DNA of 8,887 nucleotides. It comes from Candidatus Woesearchaeota archaeon. GTDB lineage: Archaea; Nanobdellota; Nanobdellia; Woesearchaeales; GW2011-AR9. Both the position numbers and the translations under genes were made by a program. Location of the stretch: NCBI GenBank assembly GCA_016179995.1, contig JACPCC010000020.1, forward strand, positions 1 to 8,887. The letters run 5' to 3'. The number at the start of each line of letters is the position of its first letter. Position 1 is the first letter of the stretch. The notes beneath the pieces are model-generated. The model was not told the DNA's origin. It did no database searches and saw only the letters and a program-made list of their open reading frames with translations. Positions 1 to 6,305 of this stretch are shown one piece after another.

Positions 1-70
1 CGTGGTGAAACGGTTATCACAGGGGTTTGTGGTACCTCTATTACGGGTTCGATTCCCGTCGGGCACCCCA
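1..70 (+). tRNA. tRNA-His (GTG anticodon), 5' end cut off by window edge
   Basis: The 3' part of a tRNA folds cleanly. The first two bases are the end of the 5' acceptor strand. The D stem is gtga (5-8) with tcac (17-20), the anticodon stem is 22-26 with 34-38, and the loop at 27-33 (ttgtggt) puts GTG at 29-31, which reads His codons. The T stem is acggg/cccgt (43-47, 55-59) around ttcgatt. The 3' acceptor strand is cgggcac (60-66), followed by discriminator C (67) and an encoded CCA (68-70). C at the discriminator position is the known identity mark of tRNA-His outside eukaryotes and agrees with the anticodon. About five or six 5' bases, including the usual G-1, lie outside the window. The fold does not say whether it is bacterial or archaeal. 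It sits next to a bacterial-type hairpin and a TsaE-like scrap, so it may not belong to the same genome as the rest. Confidence 0.93.
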
Positions 71-3000
71 CATAAAATCCTCCAGCAACGCTGGGGGATT
101 TTATGTTGTCGGATTAAAATAAATGTAGGTGAAATAATTCTATCCTTTATCCCTAAAGCTTTAGCAAACCCTTGGGTAAAAATAGTTTTACATAATCCGG
201 CATCTATGAATCCCTCAGTTTTGGCTTGTATGATGCAATTTCTTAAACCAATCATTATACTTTTGAGTTGTTCTATACGAGCATTTATTCCACGTATACA
301 GAGAGTTTGAAAAGTACTCCATGTTTGCTGGTGAGGATCTACTCGGGTAGTAGTTTCTTTTTCTATATTCTCTTCTGAATTTGTCACAAAATTATCTAAG
401 CCATAATCCAAACCAAAAGCTCCCCAGAAATCTCTACCACCATAATAACGCCACTCGGGATAATAAGTTCCATATTGCCCTCCAGTTTCACGATATAAAG
501 TAGCTTGTTGATAACTCCACTTTTCTTCGATATTGTCGGCTTTACGTAGAGCGGTGCGAGCCTTACCTTTGGCGAGTGGTTGTATTCCTTCGCTATTAGA
601 TTTACAGACGCAGCGGTATTTTTCTGCGGTTGCCGGATTAATAAAACAGTCTTTTGTGTAACCTGCGGAATATTTGCCTTCTTCCAACTGTTTTCCTCCT
701 TCTCCTCTTACGTTCGTATTTCCATTTTCTGTGGTTTCTTTATAACAAAATTTTTCAGAAGAAAGTCCAATAGCATTTGTTGTACCACTTACTCCATCAT
801 CAGTAGGAACATATTTTCCTCCACTTCTATCACACATGTCTTTACAACTAACATCTGGAGCAACTAAGAAATTATCTGATTCTGGCGGTTTATAGGCGAG
901 AAGTTCGTCTTTTGGTCTTATTCCTGCGGTACCTACTCCTTTTACACGGCTTAATTTCCAGATATTTTGGTTGATATATGGTTGATCGTTACTAGATTCT
1001 TCTTTAACATAATAGGTAGTTCCTTCATAAATATAACATTTGTTTGCTTCATTGACTAAAGCCACTTCTCCAGGACTAGGATTTTTTTTAATCCATTCTT
1101 TACAATTTTCTACAACCTGCAAGGCTACACCATTACTGGTAGCGGAGCATTGGGCTTGTTCATCAATTTTATTCTTTACTTGACCGTATGTTGCGGCAGC
1201 AGTCCAACCAGCGGGCACATCACGGCAGAAGAAGCGGTCGCAAGTTCCACGATATAATTGGTCCACAAATATTTCTACTTCCCAAGCTGCGGCAGTTTGA
1301 GGACAGATGTCTTCTAGTGCTTCCACAGTTTCTAAGTTTGCCGGAAAGTTAGCGCTGTTTTTATCTGGATGATTACTTTTTTGCAATTCTTTCCACTGAT
1401 TAATTGTATCTCGCATTAAATATTTTTTTGAAGTAAAGCCCTCGCCATGACATTTTCCACCGCTAAGTTTTGATGTCGTCGGTTCAAAATAACTTACAGC
1501 AATTCTATAAAATCTTACAATCATCTTGCCTAAGAAAGAACCAATACAACCAATACCTGTGGCCATCAAAGCAGCGTCCATATATGGTTTAATACTTTCT
1601 AAAGCCACTATTGTGCTATTCAAAATAGGAACAACATCATCAACTAAGAAGTCAGGCACCATTTCTGAACTTTTGATAGGTATGTCGACAAAATAACCCA
1701 AATCTTGACAGAAGAATTCTGTTTTAGGCGCCCAAGTGCCGTCGGCTTGCCGTTCGTTATAATTGATGAGAATTCTCATGGGCATTTTTAACTGCCGCTT
1801 TTGGAAATCATCCCATAAATTTTTATCTCTGTTGATAAACTCTTTAGCAGGCATTAAGTCAGCAGTAACGTAGAAAGCCGTGCCTTCGTCATTGCCAGTT
1901 GCTTGTAAATTATTGGGCAATAGTTTGCAGCCGAGCCAGTAATCATCACTCTCAGCCATAGTTTGGGTGCAGGCTTTTTCAAAGCGTGGTTTGCCGGTAA
2001 TTTTGTAAGGTGCTTCCATTTCCCCTGTTCTTGTATTTGTCAAAGCAGCGCCAGGTCCGCGATAAGAAATATTATAGACTACTTGTACATTTTCACGACC
2101 GTCTTCCATCAAACCGGGGTCGAGCTTAAAAGGCATTTGCACTAAAGGATCAATAATGAATGCTTGGCCGCTAAAGCAGGAGTTGATGTTTATAGTTTTT
2201 TGGTCATAAGCTGTTCTTCCTAACCGGTCTTCAGCAATAATATATAGACGATAACTTTGTCTTTTTTCTTGTTCTAATTGGCTGAGCGGGGCAACTAAAA
2301 CATCTTCCAATCCGGGAGGAACTTCACGGGGAGCCAAATCTGTCCAAGAAGTAAAGGGCGGTGGGGGAAAGCTGACACCTTCGAAAAGGAATTCACCTCT
2401 ATCATTTGCAGTTACTTGAGATAGGGCTTTCTGAAAATTAGCTCTCTCTTCTGTTTGCTGTCCGCGGAAGACGTATAAAAATAATTTTGCGCCAGGTTTA
2501 GTTTGTCCGGTTATATCTGTTTCAGCGCGGCCTTCATAATATTCTGTTCCGCTGACTAATTCAAATTTAATTTTTGGAGCTTCTGTGTCGGCTTCGACGG
2601 TTACTTCGGCTACAGTTTCCCAACCAGCTTTATCTTTAGCGATGACACGTAAAATATTTTGTCCTTCTTCTAAACTGACTTCTTTTTCAAAAGCAGTAGC
2701 TTCTTCTACTTTGCCAAGGCTTCTTTCACCAAGAAAAATCTCTACTAAAGAGGCTTCGTTGACAGTGCCCTTAATTACCACATTACGTTTGTCGACCACT
2801 AATGGAGTAGGGGTTAAAGTTAACACTGGTCTTTTGGTGTCACTAGTAATGGCGCCATTAAAAGAAGCAATATTGCCCGAGGTGTCTTTTGCTTCTATAT
2901 GAATTACATTTAGAGAATCGCCGGTTAAGAGGATGTTGTCAAAAGAAAATTGACCGGAATATTCGTCGCTATCTGGACTATCTCCAGTTCCTTCTTCCAA

Positions 3001-3594
3001 AGCTCCAGCAATTGCTGTTCTTTGTAAAATATTATTGACAAATACTTTTACTTCGGCATCCAATTCTGTTTTTCCGCTGATAGTTACTTGGGTGCTTTGA
3101 ACCATCTCAGGCGCTTCTACTTGCAAACTTGGAGCAGTGGTATCTGGGGGCAAGGTGTTGAAAGAGTATAATTCTCCGCCATTATCGTCTGTAGCTTCTC
3201 CGGCACTATTGCTGCTCTTTACCGAGAAATAATAAATTTTATCTATGGTTAATCCAGTTATTCTAATTTGATGATTGGTTACTTGACTAGAATCGCTGGT
3301 TCTGGTAAGGCTGTCTATACTTGGACCATATTCGACTAAACTATTGGCGGGCTCATCTGTTTCCCATTTAATGACTGCTTTGTTTTGTGTGATCTCTTCA
3401 GCTCTGGCATTGGATATTTCTAAAGCAGAAGCTAAAGGTAAGTTAAGGAAAAGAGCAATAACTATCCATATGAAGAGGTGATGGGTGGTACTTTTATTGG
3501 TGCTATAATTTTTGTTAATGCTATAATTATTATTCTTGTTATCACTATTTATAGAACTATTAACTTTCTTACTGTACAATCCTCTTCTATCCAT
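1..3594 (-). CDS. Giant secreted FN3/Ig-like, Cys-rich surface protein; no stop in window, 3' end probably chimeric
   Basis: The frame opens at ATG 3594, just after an in-frame TAA, and stays open to base 1 (1198 codons). A TATA box 25 nt upstream supports this start. Residues 1-39 form an unusually long Asn/Ser/Lys-rich lead. Residues 40-57 are a Sec-type hydrophobic core ending in LASA, a likely signal peptidase site. Next come a fibronectin type III-like domain (about 62-148, with W77, EYG 88-90 and YYF 121-123) and three Ig-like or carbohydrate-binding-type beta domains (about 155-252, 256-336, 339-470). From 473 to about 1141 there is a large region I do not recognise, rich in Cys, with C785-D-R-F-F-C790, then PAGW (794-797), a Cys cluster around 917-921 and a weakly hydrophobic stretch near 674-693. 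It probably acts outside the cell, with disulfides; adhesion or envelope structure is a guess. It follows the pilin-signal gene with a 95-bp gap. Residues from about 1136 on are TsaE-like, then hairpin, then antisense tRNA (about 1176-1198), and are not credible as native protein. Confidence 0.8.
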   Translation of the reverse strand, partial: MDRRGLYSKKVNSSINSDNKNNNYSINKNYSTNKSTTHHLFIWIVIALFLNLPLASALEISNARAEEITQNKAVIKWETDEPANSLVEYGPSIDSLTRTSDSSQVTNHQIRITGLTIDKIYYFSVKSSNSAGEATDDNGGELYSFNTLPPDTTAPSLQVEAPEMVQSTQVTISGKTELDAEVKVFVNNILQRTAIAGALEEGTGDSPDSDEYSGQFSFDNILLTGDSLNVIHIEAKDTSGNIASFNGAITSDTKRPVLTLTPTPLVVDKRNVVIKGTVNEASLVEIFLGERSLGKVEEATAFEKEVSLEEGQNILRVIAKDKAGWETVAEVTVEADTEAPKIKFELVSGTEYYEGRAETDITGQTKPGAKLFLYVFRGQQTEERANFQKALSQVTANDRGEFLFEGVSFPPPPFTSWTDLAPREVPPGLEDVLVAPLSQLEQEKRQSYRLYIIAEDRLGRTAYDQKTININSCFSGQAFIIDPLVQMPFKLDPGLMEDGRENVQVVYNISYRGPGAALTNTRTGEMEAPYKITGKPRFEKACTQTMAESDDYWLGCKLLPNNLQATGNDEGTAFYVTADLMPAKEFINRDKNLWDDFQKRQLKMPMRILINYNERQADGTWAPKTEFFCQDLGYFVDIPIKSSEMVPDFLVDDVVPILNSTIVALESIKPYMDAALMATGIGCIGSFLGKMIVRFYRIAVSYFEPTTSKLSGGKCHGEGFTSKKYLMRDTINQWKELQKSNHPDKNSANFPANLETVEALEDICPQTAAAWEVEIFVDQLYRGTCDRFFCRDVPAGWTAAATYGQVKNKIDEQAQCSATSNGVALQVVENCKEWIKKNPSPGEVALVNEANKCYIYEGTTYYVKEESSNDQPYINQNIWKLSRVKGVGTAGIRPKDELLAYKPPESDNFLVAPDVSCKDMCDRSGGKYVPTDDGVSGTTNAIGLSSEKFCYKETTENGNTNVRGEGGKQLEEGKYSAGYTKDCFINPATAEKYRCVCKSNSEGIQPLAKGKARTALRKADNIEEKWSYQQATLYRETGGQYGTYYPEWRYYGGRDFWGAFGLDYGLDNFVTNSEENIEKETTTRVDPHQQTWSTFQTLCIRGINARIEQLKSIMIGLRNCIIQAKTEGFIDAGLCKTIFTQGFAKALGIKDRIISPTFILIRQHKIPQRCWRILCGVPDGNRTRNRGTTNPCDNRFTT
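71..105 (+). terminator. 16-bp hairpin directly after tRNA-His, likely intrinsic terminator
   Basis: The left arm 71-86 and right arm 90-105 pair over 16 positions with one T-G wobble (81 with 95) around a 3-base loop (aac). The stem has a GC-rich top and an A-tract/T-tract base (cataaaatcc ... ggattttatg), the layout of a bidirectional Rho-independent terminator. It starts one base after the tRNA CCA, so it would end the tRNA transcript. Archaea normally terminate on U-tracts without such stems, so this element looks bacterial. The T-tract past the stem is weak (ttgtc), which lowers certainty about strength. Confidence 0.7.
97..189 (-). pseudogene. tsaE: TsaE-like fragment (P-loop to SPTF region), in frame with upstream CDS
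   Basis: About 31 codons read KTIFTQGFAKALGI, then KDRII, then SPTFILIRQHKI. This matches the core of TsaE (YjeE), where the Walker A GxxGKT is followed by a QG-hAK-LGI helix and the near-invariant SPT(F/Y) switch motif. TsaE is the ATPase partner of TsaB/TsaD in bacterial t6A37 tRNA modification; archaea use KEOPS instead and generally lack it. Full TsaE is about 140-160 residues. Here the N-terminal strand, most of the P-loop (the bases read GLCKT, not GAGKT) and everything after SPTF, including the usual hDLYR motif, are missing. The fragment is bounded by the long archaeal-type ORF on one side and the tRNA-proximal hairpin on the other, so it cannot function. It is either a chimeric assembly scrap or a recombination relic. 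Chance resemblance is possible but unlikely at this length. Confidence 0.6.
3493..3528 (-). repeat. Two 18-bp tandem units in the N-terminal lead of the secreted protein
   Basis: Units 3493-3510 and 3511-3528 agree at 15 of 18 positions, both ending in tgctataatt on the plus strand. They encode NYSTNK and NYSINK (residues 29-34 and 23-28), part of a low-complexity Asn/Ser stretch before the signal peptide. The repeat length is a multiple of three, so copy-number change would keep the frame. Confidence 0.7.
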
Positions 3595-3614
3595 CTTTTT
3601 TTAACTCTTTTTTT

Positions 3615-3622
3615 CTTTATAA
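3615..3622 (-). promoter_or_regulatory. Putative archaeal TATA box for the FN3/Ig surface protein gene
   Basis: The minus strand reads TTATAAAG, preceded by a purine-rich run. Its centre lies about 25 nt before the ATG at 3594, the distance expected from an archaeal TATA box to the transcription start, so the mRNA would start at or next to the start codon (leaderless). The 95-bp gap is extremely AT-rich, so a chance match is possible; cotranscription with the gene at 5849-3690 is also possible. Confidence 0.45.
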
Positions 3623-3689
3623 CTTTTTTAAACTTATTATTATTACTCTTGCTATATTATTCATTATCTTTGTTATCTTACTCTACCAA

Positions 3690-5849
3690 TCATTTAACCA
3701 CTTCCGGCGCCGGAACAACAGCGCTATATTTCTCTGGTTTTAATAGTAATTGATAAGCGTCGTCATCATTAGATACTTTTAAAGTATGAATTTTAATTTC
3801 TTTAGCTTCTAATAAATCACTCCAAGACAGGGTCCAATTGCCTTTATAACCGGCAACTAGGCTGTCATCGTTAAATACTTTTACTTCTACTTCATAAGTG
3901 AAATCAGCCTTAGCTAAAAAGTTAACTTTCATCTCTTTAGCTAGTTCAGGATCGAGAATACTGCCTAAAGCTTGCTCGAATTCATGTATTTTTTCTTTTT
4001 CGGGAGCGGTAGATATGGGAGTTGTTGTGGTTGAAGCAGTTGTTTCTTCAGGAGGTATGATGGGTTGTTCAGGAGATGGAGCTTTATTTTTCCAAAATCT
4101 GACGTTGAGAAGAGCCAATTCATTAGGGCCCATTTTTTGTTCCGGGCTTAGAGGCTGATCTTTGTCTTCATCGTACTCGTGTTTAACTACGGTCAATCCT
4201 TTTATCGAAAAGGGATATAATGGAAGAAGTTCTAACTCAACTTCTTCGCCGTTTTTGCTAACTACTCGTTTCCAATCTTCTTTATAATTTGCTTTTTCTG
4301 CGCGCATTATTCCGCCGATACAGTAGGGAAAATTAGCTAATAATCCTGCTTGATAGCCACTTTTGGCGTAATTGAATTTAGTTTCTCCCATTTCACAACG
4401 ATATTTTATACAGGTATAACTTATATTTGCTTTGTCGAGTGGTTCTAGCTGGTAGACATCCATACCATTATCTATTTTTTCAAAGGTACGAACTTGCATA
4501 GGTAATCTGGCTTCTTGACAGAATTCATCGTTAATAGTATAGGGCAAGATTAAATCTGCTCGTGGTTTAACTTCTGCACCTCTGTTGGCGCGATTTTTAA
4601 GGAGATGTACAGTGAGAGCAACATTAAAATGATAGCCCGTTGTTAAGTCTTTGAGCCGGATTTGAACAGGATAAACAGCATCATAAGTGAATTTCCAACT
4701 TTGCAGGCAGAGGAAGGATAAAATGTTTAATCCGCCTCCTCCACTAGCCATAGTTTGGCTTCTTAATTTATTGCCATCAGAAGGAGTTACTTGAAATAAA
4801 AAAGGATAAGTCTGGTCGAAATAGAATTCTACTTCTACATCGGAAGCGCTAAAACTATCGCCTATATCCCAAACATAATGATTTTGGTAGTACGTTAATT
4901 CTTCGGGGAATTGGACTATATCGGTGCCTTTTACTTTGAGCTGGCGCAGATTGATGCGCAGCAAATCTTGTAAGGTTGATTTTGCTTTTTTAACATCCCA
5001 AGTTTTTTGCTTGCAGCTCATGTCTAATCCAGTTAAAGGAAGAAGAGGGTGGTCCAAAGCGATTAAATCTTGAGTGATGTCTTCCAGTTTCATCTCTGCC
5101 ATTTCCCGTTCGACAATCTTGACCGCGGCTTCGTAAACTTTTTTTAATTTGATAGGTGATTCTGCGAGATGGTCGATAACTTCACTAACTAACTCGCCGT
5201 CTTTATCACGAACTTCGACATTCCAGCGGACATTAAACAAAACTTTACTGTTGACGATTTCCGTATCTGCGGTAAGTGGACTTTTTTCTTTGATATCATA
5301 AACTTCTTTGAATGGTTCTAATCCTAGTACGCAGTCTCGTAAGTTTTCTTCTATGTATAGATCGATTTCTCTTTTTATCTGCAGAAGAGAAGGCATTTTA
5401 AGCTGCTGATTTTGAGCCCAATAAGGAATTACCTGAAAGGGTGATACTTTAAGATGCTGACTGCCATCATTAGCAATGTTTTCTGGCACCTTAACATAAC
5501 CTCCTTGAAAGCCTAATTTAAACAAAGCATCTTCTCCCAAATCTTTGATGCAGGCGGAGATCAAGCGTTCTACTTTGCCTTTTTCCGTCGGTATCAGTTC
5601 TTCTGGTTTAATGGTGATAACTTCCTTGCGGAGGAGAATGGTCAGAATTACGGCAAGAAGAATAATTATGCCAAGGATGATAAAAAGTGTGACTTGTCCT
5701 TTCTTTTGTGGGAAATTAAAGAATGGATTTTTTTTTGATGAATTAACACTATCTGCAGATAAATTTACTGATAAATTTACATCTAAATTTACAGGTGAAT
5801 TCACAGAAAAAGAACTAGTTCTATCTAAACCAAACCTCTTTTTGCTCAT
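3690..5849 (-). CDS. 719-residue protein with class III (pilin-type) signal peptide; uncharacterised surface protein
   Basis: Residues 49-73 read KKGQVTLFI followed by a hydrophobic stretch to ILL. This is the archaeal class III signal layout: a basic residue and G51, cleavage expected before Q52, then the hydrophobic helix used for pilus or archaellum assembly. A prepilin peptidase of the EppA/PibD type would cut here. Ordinary archaeal pilins are about 70-200 residues, so this is very large. Residues 1-48 form an Asn/Ser/Val-rich extension built from a 12-bp repeat. The mature part has helical (about 88-300) and beta-rich (about 335-560) sections and eight Cys (100, 173, 279, 381, 444, 480, 485, 510). 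Residues 478-528 (YTC, RCEMGET, PYCIGG, AEKANY) recall beta-sandwich modules of DPANN surface proteins. A Thr/Pro/Glu linker (590-620) precedes a C-terminal domain. The start is set by a TATA box 26-27 nt upstream. It may be a minor pilin-like anchor or scaffold for the secreted protein encoded next to it. I do not recognise a named family for the mature part. Confidence 0.88.
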   Translation of the reverse strand: MSKKRFGLDRTSSFSVNSPVNLDVNLSVNLSADSVNSSKKNPFFNFPQKKGQVTLFIILGIIILLAVILTILLRKEVITIKPEELIPTEKGKVERLISACIKDLGEDALFKLGFQGGYVKVPENIANDGSQHLKVSPFQVIPYWAQNQQLKMPSLLQIKREIDLYIEENLRDCVLGLEPFKEVYDIKEKSPLTADTEIVNSKVLFNVRWNVEVRDKDGELVSEVIDHLAESPIKLKKVYEAAVKIVEREMAEMKLEDITQDLIALDHPLLPLTGLDMSCKQKTWDVKKAKSTLQDLLRINLRQLKVKGTDIVQFPEELTYYQNHYVWDIGDSFSASDVEVEFYFDQTYPFLFQVTPSDGNKLRSQTMASGGGGLNILSFLCLQSWKFTYDAVYPVQIRLKDLTTGYHFNVALTVHLLKNRANRGAEVKPRADLILPYTINDEFCQEARLPMQVRTFEKIDNGMDVYQLEPLDKANISYTCIKYRCEMGETKFNYAKSGYQAGLLANFPYCIGGIMRAEKANYKEDWKRVVSKNGEEVELELLPLYPFSIKGLTVVKHEYDEDKDQPLSPEQKMGPNELALLNVRFWKNKAPSPEQPIIPPEETTASTTTTPISTAPEKEKIHEFEQALGSILDPELAKEMKVNFLAKADFTYEVEVKVFNDDSLVAGYKGNWTLSWSDLLEAKEIKIHTLKVSNDDDAYQLLLKPEKYSAVVPAPEVVK
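5758..5805 (-). repeat. 12-bp in-frame tandem repeat (4 units) coding for VNL-type repeats
   Basis: Units at 5758, 5770, 5782 and 5794 follow the plus-strand pattern gataaatttaca, the last diverged to ggtgaattcaca. They encode the (S/D)VNL-like and SVNSPVNL series at residues about 15-31 of the pilin-signal protein, upstream of its signal motif. Unit length is a multiple of three. Confidence 0.75.
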
Positions 5850-5870
5850 AGAGAGAAGTATAGTCGAGCG

Positions 5871-5880
5871 GTATATAAAG
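5871..5880 (-). promoter_or_regulatory. Archaeal TATA box for the pilin-signal gene, leaderless spacing
   Basis: The minus strand reads CTTTATATAC, containing the archaeal consensus TTTATATA, with aacc just upstream as a possible weak BRE. Its centre (about 5875.5) is 26-27 nt from the ATG at 5849, so transcription should begin at the start codon. No Shine-Dalgarno sequence lies before the ATG, in keeping with a leaderless mRNA. Confidence 0.7.
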
Positions 5881-5933
5881 GTTATGTTATGTCTAAGAGG
5901 CTAAAAATGAGAAAAATTGAGTTATGTCATTAG

Positions 5934-5993
5934 ATATCTGGTTTAATATACAATTTAATATCTGATTTAATATACGATTGAATATCTGATCAG
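5934..5993. repeat. Intergenic 12-bp tandem repeat, five units, alternating two forms
   Basis: Five head-to-tail 12-bp units begin at 5934, 5946, 5958, 5970 and 5982. Odd units follow atatctgRttta (atatctggttta, atatctgattta, atatctgatcag). Even units follow atatacRattta (atatacaattta, atatacgattga). The higher-order period is therefore 24 bp. Two short palindromes flank the set, agatatct (5932-5939) and tctgatcaga (5985-5994). It fills most of the 156-bp non-coding space between the zinc-ribbon gene and the pilin-signal gene, 53 bp upstream of the latter's TATA box. It could be an operator array or a simple microsatellite; it is not a CRISPR (units too short, no spacers). Confidence 0.75.
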
Positions 5994-6005
5994 AAGTATA
6001 TCTTT

Positions 6006-6305
6006 TTACTTCTTTGATTTTAACTTCTTTCTAAATATTTTTATCTGAGAAACTTCTATTTCTGGACAGATACCGTTATAATCGCAGTCTTTACAGATAA
6101 ATACCCCTTGATTTTCCGGCTGCCAGCCCATTAGAGGAGAACCAAATGGATGAGTTTTAATTTGTTGTTGTAATTTTTTGGTGCTAGGTCTGGATAATTC
6201 TGCAGGGCTCATTAAATAGATATTTTTGAGGTTAGTTCCTGCGCATTTAGGACACACTGGAACTAGATCATCCTGCAAAGAAGACTTAGTTTTTAATTTT
6301 GTCAT
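6006..6305 (-). CDS. Small zinc-ribbon-like protein, 99 residues
   Basis: Two Cys pairs, C18-PK-C21 and C71-KD-C74, are spaced like a zinc ribbon with a long insertion, and a further Cys sits at 80. The first knuckle reads VPVCPKCAGTNL and the second FICKDCDYNGICPE, both typical of archaeal zinc ribbons with a metal site between two beta hairpins. The insert (22-70) contains a Lys/Gln-rich stretch and FGSPLMGWQPENQG. The tail is basic (FRKKLKSKK). There is no signal peptide or membrane segment, so it should be cytoplasmic. Its ATG lies inside the last codons of the DUF3592 gene (20-bp overlap), so the two are almost certainly cotranscribed and perhaps translationally coupled. Nucleic-acid or protein binding is possible but not shown. 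No named family is claimed. Confidence 0.82.
   Translation of the reverse strand: MTKLKTKSSLQDDLVPVCPKCAGTNLKNIYLMSPAELSRPSTKKLQQQIKTHPFGSPLMGWQPENQGVFICKDCDYNGICPEIEVSQIKIFRKKLKSKK

Noticed and set aside
1..105. tRNA-His as an attachment site of an integrated element
   Set aside because: No second copy of the tRNA 3' end was seen in the window, and there is no integrase gene; the chimeric join inside coding sequence explains the layout better.
2..310. Plus-strand 102-codon ORF starting inside the tRNA
   Set aside because: It begins in tRNA sequence, crosses the terminator hairpin and has no recognisable motif; the RVRFPSGT segment is a usual tRNA-sense translation artefact.
3478..3753. Plus-strand 91-codon ORF with strongly hydrophobic content
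   Set aside because: It is the antisense of the Asn/Ser-rich lead of the minus-strand secreted protein and of the AT-rich gap; hydrophobic codons arise because antisense AAT/AAA reads as ATT/TTT. No start signal supports it.
5934..5993. CRISPR array
   Set aside because: The units are contiguous 12-mers without spacers and no cas gene is present.
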